From Desulfuromonadaceae bacterium (GTDB lineage: Bacteria > Desulfobacterota > Desulfuromonadia > Desulfuromonadales > UBA2294), in NCBI GenBank assembly GCA_024636225.1, contig JAGXHN010000006.1:1-12287 (forward strand): a stretch of DNA of 12,287 nucleotides. The letters are read 5' to 3'. The translations under genes were made by a program, and so were the position numbers. The notes under the pieces are model-generated. The model was given only the letters and a program-made list of their open reading frames with translations. It had not been told where the DNA came from and made no database searches. Shown piece by piece: positions 1 through 7,034 of the stretch (position 1 is its first letter; each line of letters opens with the position of its first letter).

Positions 1-319
1 GACCGGTACCCCGCTGGCGGTCATGTATCGTACCTCAGCCATATCGGCTGCTATTGCCCGCCAGGTGGTGAAAATCCCTTACGTTTCCCTGGTTAATATC
101 ATCGCCGGGCGTGAGGTGGTTCGGGAGTTTCTGCAGGAGGAGGCAACGCCGGAAAGGCTGGCTGCCGAGATGTCGAAAATCCTGGATGATCCGGTCTTTA
201 AAGTGCAAATTTGTGCCGGGCTGGATGAAGTCCATAAATTAATGGGGGTTCCAGGTTGTTCGTTAAAAGTCGCCGGAATTGTTAATGAAATGACCGGAGA
301 GTCGTATGAAAAATCTTAA
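1..319 (+). CDS. lpxB: Lipid-A-disaccharide synthase LpxB, C-terminal part (5' end outside window)
   Basis: This is the last 105 or so residues of LpxB, read in the frame starting at base 2. LpxB joins UDP-2,3-diacylglucosamine to lipid X on the inner face of the inner membrane, giving the beta-1,6 lipid A disaccharide. The visible part has the family's C-terminal pattern: a hydrophobic strand leading into MYRTS, then VKIPYVSLVNIIAGREVV, then EFLQEEATPE and LAAEM. This matches my memory of the E. coli segment around [21 protein letters not shown]. The tail ends at TAA 317-319, 14 nt inside msbA, so translation is probably coupled. The start and the N-terminal catalytic half are outside the window. 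Identity is secure from the conserved block and the msbA neighbour. Confidence 0.93.
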   Translation, partial: TGTPLAVMYRTSAISAAIARQVVKIPYVSLVNIIAGREVVREFLQEEATPERLAAEMSKILDDPVFKVQICAGLDEVHKLMGVPGCSLKVAGIVNEMTGESYEKS

Positions 320-2048
320 AAAAATAGGTCTTTATCGACGTTTTCTGGCCTACGCCAAGCCGTATCGCTGGCGTATTATTATTTCGATGCTCGCTTCGCT
401 TGTGGTCGGTGGTACGGATGCGGCGATGGCAAAGCTGGTCCAGCCGTTTGTCGACTATGTGATTGTTGAGCAAGACCCGAAAATGGTTCTGTTTGTTCCT
501 GCCCTGGTGATCGGCATCTCTTTGTTAAAAGCAATCGGTCGTTATGTGCAGAACTATTACATCCGTACTGCGGGCCAGCTGGCGATACAGGATCTGCGTA
601 ACGATGTCTTTTCACATATTACACGTCTGTCAATGCGTTTTCACCTGAAGACATCGACCGGTTCTATTATGTCCAGTGTGCTGAATGATATCGGCATGCT
701 CTCGCAGATGCTCTCGGAAACATTGGTGAGCGGTCTGCGCGAAGGGGTGACGATGATCGCGTTGATCGGCGTCGCTTTTTATACCGACTGGCAGATGGCG
801 TTGATCGCATTCGTTGTTTTACCCGCCACGGCCGGTCCCGCGATTTTACTGGCTCGAAAAATAAAAAAAGTGACGCGCAAAAGTCAGGAGGCGATTGCTT
901 TTTTGACGACCGCACTTGAACAATCCTGTTCAGGGACCAAAGTTATTAAAGTCTTCGGAACCGAGCAAAAAGTTAATGATGATTTTCGTCTGCGCAATCG
1001 AACCTTCTATAATCTTCTGCGCAAAACCTTTAAATATTCGTCTCTCTCCTCATCGATCGTTGAAGTCGTCACCTCGTTTGGTGTCGCTGCAGTGCTCTGG
1101 ATGGGATTGGAGCGTGTCATGCGTGGTGATATGACGCAAGGGGAACTCTTCTCTGTTGTTGCTGCAATTGTCATGCTGTATGCGCCGGTCAAACGCCTGA
1201 TTCGGGTTAATGAAACGTTTCAGATGGGAATGGGAGCCGCAGAGAGGGTTTTAGAATTGCAGGAGATCGATGCTGAAATCGTCGAACCGGCTGCTCCGGT
1301 GGTTATCGATCGCGCTCGTGGAGAGGTTGAGTTTGATCATGTTGATTTTTATTATGACGCGGGTGGTGACATCGCTTTGAGCGATGTCAATCTACACGTC
1401 TCGCCTGGTGAAATTGTGGCACTGGTCGGAGCGAGTGGGGCCGGGAAAACGACATTTGCCGGTATGCTCTGTCGTTTTTACGATCCGGAGTCCGGTGTTA
1501 TCCGCCTTGATGGCGTTGACTTGCGTTCTTTGTCTCTCGCTTCTATTCATCGTAATATCACAATGGTGGATCAGGAATCGTTTTTGTTTAATGACACGAT
1601 TCGTAATAATATCGGCTATGGGCGTGATGCCACACTGGAAGAAGTCCGAGCAGCTGCCCGGCAGGCGTATGCCGAAGAGTTTATAGAAAATCTTCCGGAC
1701 GGTTATGACACGAACATCGGTGACCGTGGCTTGCGTCTTTCCGGTGGTCAACGTCAGCGGATTTGTATCGCCCGGGCCATCTGCCAGGATGCTCCGGTGC
1801 TGATTCTCGATGAGGCGACCAGTGCCCTCGATACCGAAAGTGAGGCGATTGTTCAGCAGGCGATGGGGAACCTGATGCAAGGACGCACAACCATTGTTAT
1901 TGCTCACCGGTTGTCGACGATCATGTCTGCGGACCGGATTGTAGTGATGGAGGCCGGAGAGATCCGCGAGATCGGCAGTCATGCTGAATTGCTGGCCCAT
2001 GATGGTCTGTACCGAAAACTTTACGATATGCAGTTCAAGGACGTTTAA
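306..2048 (+). CDS. msbA: Lipid A export ATP-binding/permease protein MsbA
   Basis: This 580-residue half-transporter has the usual MsbA length. It flips the lipid A core across the inner membrane using ATP. The N-terminal half (about residues 20-310) is a type I ABC exporter transmembrane domain with hydrophobic stretches near 23-36, 60-75, 148-180 and 255-292. The C-terminal half is the nucleotide-binding domain: Walker A GASGAGKT at 375-382, Q-loop Gln423, signature LSGGQ at 478-482, Walker B VLILDE at 498-503 and switch His534. All key residues are intact. The ATG at 306 has GGAG at 296-299, and the gene overlaps the lpxB end by 14 nt. The general ABC exporter family is large, but neighbours lpxB, waaA and lpxK make MsbA the best reading. 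A 273-codon open frame runs antisense to its 3' half and looks like a coding shadow. Confidence 0.95.
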   Translation: MKNLKKIGLYRRFLAYAKPYRWRIIISMLASLVVGGTDAAMAKLVQPFVDYVIVEQDPKMVLFVPALVIGISLLKAIGRYVQNYYIRTAGQLAIQDLRNDVFSHITRLSMRFHLKTSTGSIMSSVLNDIGMLSQMLSETLVSGLREGVTMIALIGVAFYTDWQMALIAFVVLPATAGPAILLARKIKKVTRKSQEAIAFLTTALEQSCSGTKVIKVFGTEQKVNDDFRLRNRTFYNLLRKTFKYSSLSSSIVEVVTSFGVAAVLWMGLERVMRGDMTQGELFSVVAAIVMLYAPVKRLIRVNETFQMGMGAAERVLELQEIDAEIVEPAAPVVIDRARGEVEFDHVDFYYDAGGDIALSDVNLHVSPGEIVALVGASGAGKTTFAGMLCRFYDPESGVIRLDGVDLRSLSLASIHRNITMVDQESFLFNDTIRNNIGYGRDATLEEVRAAARQAYAEEFIENLPDGYDTNIGDRGLRLSGGQRQRICIARAICQDAPVLILDEATSALDTESEAIVQQAMGNLMQGRTTIVIAHRLSTIMSADRIVVMEAGEIREIGSHAELLAHDGLYRKLYDMQFKDV

Positions 2049-2729
2049 ATGCTCAGACGGATCACTGATTGGCTGTTGCTCAATGTTGCGACCGTTTTGG
2101 CCGCCGGTATTATCCGTCTCCTCTATGCAACCTTGAAAATCGAGTTTGTTGGTGAAAACCATGTCAAAGCGATCTGGGATGAGAAGAGGGCGGTGATCCT
2201 CTCTTTCTGGCACGATCAGCTGTTGCTGATGGTCATGGGGTATCGCGGACCCGGTGCCAGAATTCTGATCAGTGCCTCCAAAGATGGCGAACTGATTGCC
2301 AGGGTCATGCGTTATTTCGGTCAGGGTGCCGTGCGTGGCTCAAGCAGTCGTGGCGGCAAGGCGGCGTTGAAGCAGATGATCACATTAGGGCGAGAACCGT
2401 ATGATCTGGTCTTCACCCCGGATGGTCCACGTGGTCCACGACATGTTGTCAAGCCGGGCGTTGGCCAATTGGCCCGTCTCTCCGGTCGACCGGTGGTGCC
2501 GATGTGTTTTGTCTGCAGTCGCGGTCATCGATTTGCGTCCTGGGACCGGTTTTTGTTGCCGTTCCCGTTTGCCCGGGCGGTCTACTCCTTTGGCCCGCCT
2601 CTGTATTTTAATAAAGATAATAAAGACGAAAATGTTGAAACTTTTTGTTCCCGTCTGGAACAAGCGATGAATGACAACAGTCAACGGGCTGCGGCCCGCC
2701 TGGAGGCATCTGGTGTATTTTCTGTATAA
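2049..2729 (+). CDS. DUF374 lysophospholipid/lipid A acyltransferase (LpxJ-like)
   Basis: This 226-residue protein belongs to the DUF374 (COG2121) branch of the lysophospholipid acyltransferase superfamily. Signs are an N-terminal hydrophobic segment (about 8-26), SFWHDQLL with candidate catalytic His55, SASKDGEL at 75-82, a Gly/Ser-rich RGSSSRGG at 96-103, and the hallmark TPDGPRGPR at 123-131. The family includes LpxJ of Helicobacter and Campylobacter, a secondary (acyl-oxy-acyl) lipid A acyltransferase unrelated in sequence to E. coli LpxL/LpxM. That comparison is from memory. Its place between msbA and waaA fits a role in completing lipid A, but the acyl chain and position cannot be read from sequence. 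The ATG directly follows the msbA stop with no gap, and AAGGA lies at 2037-2041. It could instead act on another lysolipid. Confidence 0.85.
   Translation: MLRRITDWLLLNVATVLAAGIIRLLYATLKIEFVGENHVKAIWDEKRAVILSFWHDQLLLMVMGYRGPGARILISASKDGELIARVMRYFGQGAVRGSSSRGGKAALKQMITLGREPYDLVFTPDGPRGPRHVVKPGVGQLARLSGRPVVPMCFVCSRGHRFASWDRFLLPFPFARAVYSFGPPLYFNKDNKDENVETFCSRLEQAMNDNSQRAAARLEASGVFSV
2702..2706 (+). promoter_or_regulatory. Ribosome-binding site deciding the waaA GTG start
   Basis: A perfect GGAGG ends 6 nt before GTG 2713, inside the last codons of the DUF374 gene. The longer in-frame ATG at 2671 has only a weak GGAA upstream. The site therefore favours GTG as the waaA start. Confidence 0.65.
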
Positions 2730-4020
2730 TGTGATCCTGATCGTGGTCGCACTGATTCTGGTTCCGTATTATCTCATCAAGGGGCTGCGCTTCGGTAAAA
2801 CCCGTCGTGGCATCCGGGAACGGTTTGGCTGGTATGACAAAAACAAGCTGGCGAAACTCGATGGGAAACAGGTGTTCTGGGTGCATGCGGTCTCCGTCGG
2901 CGAGACCCGCGCGGCGATACCGCTGATTAAAGTCTTACGTAAAACGTATCCCGATGCTGCCGTTCTCATTTCTAATGTCACCGAGACAGGGCATGCCATC
3001 GCCAGTGAGATCAAGGAGATCGATGCCTGTATCTATTTTCCGTTTGATTTGTCGTGGGTTGTTGGCTGGTCTCTGAAGAGAATAAAGCCTGCCGTTGTGA
3101 TTATCGTTGAAACTGAAATCTGGCCTAACTTTGTCCGGCACACAAAAAGACGCGGGACAAAACTGATTATGGTCAATGGTCGCATCTCGGATCGCTCATT
3201 TCCGCGGTATCTTCGCTTCAGAGGGATCTTCAGTCTGCTATTAAAGCAGTTTGATGCTTTTTGTATGCAGTCGATTCAGGATGCGGACCGGATCAAGGTT
3301 CTCGGTGCGCCGCCTGCCAAAGTTTCGGTGTCGCGAAATTTGAAGTTTGACATGCAGATCGATTTGAGTGCCATACCGTCTGTTGAACAGATAAAATCGC
3401 TCTATCGACTCTCCCCGGATCTTCTGATCTGGGTGGCCGGCAGCACTCATGCCGGGGAGGAGGAGCAGCTTGTCACCGTTTATCGACAGCTTCTTGTGCA
3501 ATTCAATAATCTGGTTTTGGTGCTGGTTCCAAGACACCCGCAAAGGGCTCGCCTGGTTGCTGACATGCTCTCGAAACAGGGGACTTCCTATCGGTTGAGG
3601 AGTCAACTCAATGCGGGCGACAGTGAATTGCAGAGCGGTGAAGTTCTACTGGTCGATACGATTGGCGAGATCATGCCTCTTTATAAAGTTGCCGATGTTG
3701 TTTTTGTTGGCGGCAGTTTCGTGCCGGTCGGCGGACATAATATTCTTGAAGCGGCACTCCTAAAAAAACCTGTTTTATTCGGCCCCTATATGCACAATTT
3801 TAAAGAAATATCACAGTTGATTCTGAAGTCTTGTGGCGGTTGGAAAGTTGACAATGCAAAAGGGTTGGCTGAACGGATGGAGACACTTTTGCAGCATGAA
3901 TCGTTGCGCGAAAGCGTCGGGCTGTCCGGCTTTGGATTGATTGATCGCAACGCCGGAGCAACAGCCGAGACCATCGCTGTTATCGACCGGATTCTCAAGG
4001 GTGGCGATGTCCCGGTTTAG
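2713..4020 (+). CDS. waaA: 3-deoxy-D-manno-octulosonic acid (Kdo) transferase WaaA/KdtA
   Basis: WaaA transfers Kdo from CMP-Kdo to lipid IVA, the first step of the inner core, at the cytoplasmic face of the inner membrane. From GTG 2713 the protein has 435 residues, close to E. coli WaaA (425), and starts with the usual single membrane anchor (YFLYNVILIVV). Then come GIRERFGWY, VHAVSVGE at 57-64 with the conserved catalytic Glu64, NGRISDRS near 155-162, AGSTHAGEE near 242-250, VPRHPQR, and the C-terminal GGSFVPVGGHNILE near 333-346 that binds the donor nucleotide sugar in GT-B folds. I prefer GTG 2713 to ATG 2671 because of the GGAGG and because WaaA proteins begin at the anchor. The ATG would add 14 residues and deepen the overlap with the acyltransferase gene from 17 to 59 nt. 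Whether it adds one or more Kdo residues cannot be told. Confidence 0.94.
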   Translation: MYFLYNVILIVVALILVPYYLIKGLRFGKTRRGIRERFGWYDKNKLAKLDGKQVFWVHAVSVGETRAAIPLIKVLRKTYPDAAVLISNVTETGHAIASEIKEIDACIYFPFDLSWVVGWSLKRIKPAVVIIVETEIWPNFVRHTKRRGTKLIMVNGRISDRSFPRYLRFRGIFSLLLKQFDAFCMQSIQDADRIKVLGAPPAKVSVSRNLKFDMQIDLSAIPSVEQIKSLYRLSPDLLIWVAGSTHAGEEEQLVTVYRQLLVQFNNLVLVLVPRHPQRARLVADMLSKQGTSYRLRSQLNAGDSELQSGEVLLVDTIGEIMPLYKVADVVFVGGSFVPVGGHNILEAALLKKPVLFGPYMHNFKEISQLILKSCGGWKVDNAKGLAERMETLLQHESLRESVGLSGFGLIDRNAGATAETIAVIDRILKGGDVPV

Positions 4021-5086
4021 GACCCTATTTCGCAACTATGCAACCGGCCGGATCGAGGGTGGCGTGTTCAGGCTTGTGACCGGACTGCTTCTCCCGGTGA
4101 GCTGGGTTTATCGTTTCGTGGTTTCAATCCGTAATCTTCTCTACGACAGGCGATTTCGTTTGGTTGAAAATCCCGGGATTCCGGTCATCTCAGTCGGAAA
4201 TATCGCCGCCGGCGGGACTGGTAAAACTCCGGTGGTCGATTTTCTGGTCAAAGAGCTGGTGAGCAGGGGGTGCAGAGTCGGGATGGTCAGTCGCGGCTAC
4301 GGTGGAACGTTTAACGGGACAGCGGCGCTGGTTTCAAATGGCCACTCGCAACTTTTACCGGCAGATCAGGCCGGAGATGAGCCGGTTCTTCTGGCCCGGC
4401 GTAACCCCACCGTCCCTGTCGCAATCGCACCGAAGAGAATCGATGGGATCAGACTATTGATCGAGCAGTGTCAGGTCGACTGCGTGGTTCTCGATGATGC
4501 CTTTCAACATCGCGCTGTTGCCAGAGATCTCGATATCGTTCTGCTCGATGGACAACGACCGGCGGGAAACGGACATCTGCTCCCGGCCGGCATTTTGCGT
4601 GAGCCGTTTAAGTCTCTTCGAAGGGCTGACTTGGTTATTTTGACCCGCTGTGAGCCGGATTCTTCCGAGTTGCTGCATCTGCCGGTTCCGTCGGTTCGAT
4701 GCCGCCATCAGCTTGCGTCTGAAATCAACCGTCTCGATGGGGGGACGCTGGAGTTAGAAGAGATCACGAGCAAAAGGGTGTTTGCTTTTGCTGGCATCGC
4801 TGAACCGGAAGCGTTCTTTACCTCCTTGCGCGCGGCAAAGGTCAATCTGTGTGGCACCTTTGCGTTTCCGGATCATGTTGTTTACTCAAAGACCCAACTT
4901 GCAACTTTAAGCACGTTGGCTGCGGGGGCCGATCTTCTCCTGACAACGGAGAAGGACGCGGTGAAGCTTGACCCTTTTCATCTGCCATTGCCTTGCTATT
5001 CTGTCGGGGTGCGGCTGGTCTTTGAGGATGAGTCAATTTTGCAGCAGATGATTAATCAACTCTGCGAAAAAAAGAGGCGTCGCTAA
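4007..5086 (+). CDS. lpxK: Tetraacyldisaccharide 4'-kinase LpxK
   Basis: LpxK phosphorylates the 4' position of the lipid A disaccharide to make lipid IVA. This 359-residue product has a hydrophobic N-terminal membrane-binding segment (about 20-45), the diagnostic P-loop VGNIAAGGTGKTP at 63-75, SRGYGG at 95-100, QAGDEP at 121-126, DDAFQH at 163-168, GHLLPAGILREP at 189-200, and a C-terminal TTEKDAVKL. All are standard LpxK landmarks. ATG 4007 has AAGGG at 3997-4001 and overlaps waaA by 14 nt. The frame is open back to an ATG at 3941, but that would add 22 residues unlike the family and lacks a good binding site. In E. coli lpxK follows msbA directly. Here two genes lie between. It is the last classical lipid A gene in the window, and 30 nt separate it from mntA. 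Confidence 0.95.
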   Translation: MSRFRTLFRNYATGRIEGGVFRLVTGLLLPVSWVYRFVVSIRNLLYDRRFRLVENPGIPVISVGNIAAGGTGKTPVVDFLVKELVSRGCRVGMVSRGYGGTFNGTAALVSNGHSQLLPADQAGDEPVLLARRNPTVPVAIAPKRIDGIRLLIEQCQVDCVVLDDAFQHRAVARDLDIVLLDGQRPAGNGHLLPAGILREPFKSLRRADLVILTRCEPDSSELLHLPVPSVRCRHQLASEINRLDGGTLELEEITSKRVFAFAGIAEPEAFFTSLRAAKVNLCGTFAFPDHVVYSKTQLATLSTLAAGADLLLTTEKDAVKLDPFHLPLPCYSVGVRLVFEDESILQQMINQLCEKKRRR

Positions 5087-5116
5087 AGTTGTGGTGAGAT
5101 AAAAGGTTTAAATGCT

Positions 5117-5524
5117 ATGAAAACCATAACCGTTGATCGACTTGTCTCATCGCTTTTGACTCTCCTTCCGGACTGTCAGGCGATCTACCGTTTTGGCAGC
5201 TATGGGACCGATGCTCAGCGTGCAGAGAGTGATATCGACCTTGCTGTTTTGCCCTCTGCGCCGCTCGATTCTGTGCATCGCTGGGAGTTGGCCCAGAAGC
5301 TCGCCGCGTTGGCTGGTCGCGATGTCGATCTTGTCGATCTTTTCTGCGCGTCAACGGTACTGCGGATGCAGGTCGTCGCTCACGGCGAACGTCTTTACTG
5401 CGCAGATAGTAATCAGGTGGAACAGTTTGAAAATGTCGCCTACTCCAGCTATGCCAAGCTGAATGAAGAGAGGCGCGACATACTGGCTGATGTGCGTCAA
5501 AGAGGGAACATCTATGACAAATGA
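5117..5524 (+). CDS. mntA: MntA-type nucleotidyltransferase antitoxin (MNT domain)
   Basis: This 135-residue protein is a minimal nucleotidyltransferase. It has the family signature G-S-X10-D-X-D: Gly27-Ser28 in FGSYG, Asp39 and Asp41 in ESDIDLAV, with a further acidic run DVDLVDL at 69-75 that should supply the third metal ligand. The active site looks complete. In characterised MntA-HepT systems this enzyme silences the HEPN toxin by adding AMP units to a tyrosine near its catalytic histidine. That is family knowledge. The gene follows lpxK after 30 nt, with AAAAGG at 5101-5106, and overlaps hepT by 11 nt, as expected for a coupled antitoxin-toxin pair. Arg83-His89 and the Cys residues late in the protein have no role I can assign. 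Similar MNT proteins also exist as lone enzymes, but the HepT partner makes the antitoxin reading strong. Confidence 0.9.
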   Translation: MKTITVDRLVSSLLTLLPDCQAIYRFGSYGTDAQRAESDIDLAVLPSAPLDSVHRWELAQKLAALAGRDVDLVDLFCASTVLRMQVVAHGERLYCADSNQVEQFENVAYSSYAKLNEERRDILADVRQRGNIYDK

Positions 5525-5957
5525 TGTGTTGTTGAATAAGGTCGCCATAATAGAGCGTTGTCTTGCCCGGGTGCAGTCTGAATACCTGGGGCATCAGGGT
5601 GAATTGGAGACAAACTTCACTCGCCAGGACTCCATCATCCTCAACCTGCAACGAGTCTGTGAAGCCTCAATCGACGCAGCGATGCATCTGGTCAGGGTTA
5701 AAAAACTCGGTGTTCCGCAAGAATCCCGTGAAGCTTACGACATGCTCCATGACGCAGGGATCATTGATGTCCAATTACGTGACCAGCTCAAAGCCATGAT
5801 CGGTTTTCGTAACATTGCCGTGCACGACTACCGAAAATTGAATCTGGCGATTGTGAGAAGTATTATCGAAACCAGATTGGACGATTTTCGAACCTTTGCT
5901 GAGACGGTTCTGAAAGTCGAAGAAACAGCAAATTTAGAGGAGAAGCAAGATGATTGA
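5514..5957 (+). CDS. hepT: HepT-type HEPN ribonuclease toxin
   Basis: This 147-residue all-helical protein is the HEPN (DUF86) toxin of an MntA-HepT module. The key motif R-X4-H-X-Y is present: Arg99, His104, Tyr106 in FRNIAVHDY. The Arg and His form the RNase site at the HEPN dimer interface, and the Tyr is the residue that MntA modifies in studied systems. Characterised HepT proteins cut RNA, including tRNA ends. The target here is unknown. ATG 5514 has AGAGGG at 5501-5506. A longer frame reaches back to 5463 but would add 17 residues overlapping the end of mntA. The gene overlaps mntA by 11 nt and the following Trm112 gene by 8 nt, so it is embedded in the operon rather than standing alone. 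No lesion is visible, and the toxin looks functional. Confidence 0.9.
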   Translation: MTNDVLLNKVAIIERCLARVQSEYLGHQGELETNFTRQDSIILNLQRVCEASIDAAMHLVRVKKLGVPQESREAYDMLHDAGIIDVQLRDQLKAMIGFRNIAVHDYRKLNLAIVRSIIETRLDDFRTFAETVLKVEETANLEEKQDD

Positions 5958-6114
5958 ACAGCGTCTGCTCGATATTCTCGCCTGCCCCCAGTGCAAAGAG
6001 GCAATTCGTCAGGATGAAGCGAACTGTGTGCTGATTTGTGATCAGTGTCGGCTCAAATTCCCGGTACGCGATGGCATCCCGGTGATGCTGGTCGATGAAG
6101 CGGAAACGTTCTGA
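5950..6114 (+). CDS. Trm112/YcaR-family zinc-ribbon protein
   Basis: This small gene encodes 54 residues: MIEQRLLDILACPQCK, then a second CDQC and a C-terminal FPVRDGIPVML. Cys12, Cys15, Cys30 and Cys33 form two CXXC knuckles for one zinc. The opening LLDILACPQCK and closing RDGIPVML are typical of the bacterial Trm112-like (COG2835, E. coli YcaR) family. Eukaryotic and archaeal Trm112 activates several methyltransferases. The bacterial proteins' partner is unsettled. ATG 5950 has AGAGGAG at 5936-5942 and overlaps hepT by 8 nt. In E. coli the homologous ycaR also lies just downstream of lpxK and upstream of kdsB, so this linkage to LPS genes is conserved over a long distance. It may serve a methyltransferase or another enzyme of envelope synthesis, but that is inference. 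Confidence 0.88.
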   Translation: MIEQRLLDILACPQCKEAIRQDEANCVLICDQCRLKFPVRDGIPVMLVDEAETF

Positions 6115-6119
6115 ATAGA

Positions 6120-7034
6120 ATGTCATCTCTGGAGAAAAATCTCATCCTGAGTGACGGCAAACCGGGGCACGTTAACCAGGCTATCGCCTTTGCCGATTTG
6201 TCAGGGGATGGTTATGGGATTGCCGAAGTGAAATTTCGCAATCGCTTCTGCAAGAGCCTTTCGTATCTTTTTGACCGGATCGGGCTCTACACCACAGCTC
6301 TCTTCAGATTGACCGGTAATGTTCAAGGTTGCACGACAATCGTTTCAGCCGGGTCCGAAACCTATTATGCCAACCGGACCCTGGCAACAAAACTGGGGAT
6401 GCGGTCTGTCGCCGTTATGCTCCCGCGCGGCTATCGCTACAGCGGCTTTGATCTGATTATCGCTCAGGAGCATGATCGGCCGCCTGTCCTTACCAACATT
6501 CAAATCTTGCCGATCAATCTGTGCAAGGTGCGTCCACAAGCTGTTTTTAAGCCGGAGGCGGGATATTCGTATCTCGGACTGGTGATCGGTGGCCCGAATA
6601 AAGTGTTTCGGATGGAGCCAGAGAAGCTTTGCAAACAGATCAAGCAGATAATAAAATTATTCCCGGAGCATAAAGTTGTAGTCAGCACCTCGCGCCGGAC
6701 CCCTCCTGAAGTCGAAGCGATGCTGTCAACCTTCGAGTTTTTTAAAACCTGGCTCTATTCAGACGATCCGGCGAACCCGATTCCGGATTTTCTGGCCAGC
6801 TGCGATTATGTTTTCATTACGGCAGACTCAACCTCGATGATCAGTGAAGCGGTCAGTTTTGGTACGTCGGCGATCGAAATTCTCCCTTTGATTGCAACCG
6901 GATCGACAGCGAAATTCTCCGCGCTGATCAAAGGATTGGAACGTCGCGGCTGTCTGCATCGATTCGACGGAACCGTCGGAGCGTGCCGAACCAAGATCGA
7001 CCTTCTGGCCGAGCTCAAAAAAGGTTTGAAATGA
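6120..7034 (+). CDS. ELM1-family protein (GT-B-like, probable LPS-core role)
   Basis: This 304-residue protein belongs to the family of plant ELM1 (mitochondrial fission factor; COG3660, PF06258). Landmarks are SDGKPGHVNQ at 11-20, AGSETYYAN near 77-85, LVIGGPNK at 154-161, STSRRTP at 189-195 and ITADSTSMISEA at 233-244. The two-lobed layout and the Asp-Ser-X-Ser-Met-X-Ser-Glu segment resemble a GT-B nucleotide-sugar site. Bacterial members are common near lipid A genes, and a glycosyltransferase role is plausible but not shown by the sequence. It has no signal peptide or clear membrane span, so it should be cytoplasmic. The ATG follows the Trm112 stop by 5 nt. Its binding site is weak (GGAAA about 13 nt upstream), suggesting coupling. 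Its TGA overlaps the ATG of the next gene. The name refers to homology only. There is no mitochondrial function here. Confidence 0.85.
   Translation: MSSLEKNLILSDGKPGHVNQAIAFADLSGDGYGIAEVKFRNRFCKSLSYLFDRIGLYTTALFRLTGNVQGCTTIVSAGSETYYANRTLATKLGMRSVAVMLPRGYRYSGFDLIIAQEHDRPPVLTNIQILPINLCKVRPQAVFKPEAGYSYLGLVIGGPNKVFRMEPEKLCKQIKQIIKLFPEHKVVVSTSRRTPPEVEAMLSTFEFFKTWLYSDDPANPIPDFLASCDYVFITADSTSMISEAVSFGTSAIEILPLIATGSTAKFSALIKGLERRGCLHRFDGTVGACRTKIDLLAELKKGLK

Noticed and set aside
1392..2213. A 273-codon open frame on the minus strand opposite the msbA ATP-binding domain
   Set aside because: It mirrors a strongly conserved coding region, has no recognisable domain, would span the msbA/acyltransferase junction antisense, and looks like a product of codon bias in msbA.
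2425..2440. Short direct repeat (GGTCCACGTGGTCCACG)
   Set aside because: It encodes the conserved Gly-Pro-Arg-Gly-Pro-Arg of the DUF374 motif, so protein constraint explains it.
5115..5651. A 178-codon minus-strand open frame over mntA and hepT
   Set aside because: The plus-strand genes carry intact catalytic motifs and overlapping junctions. The antisense product is Arg/Ser/His-rich with no family resemblance.
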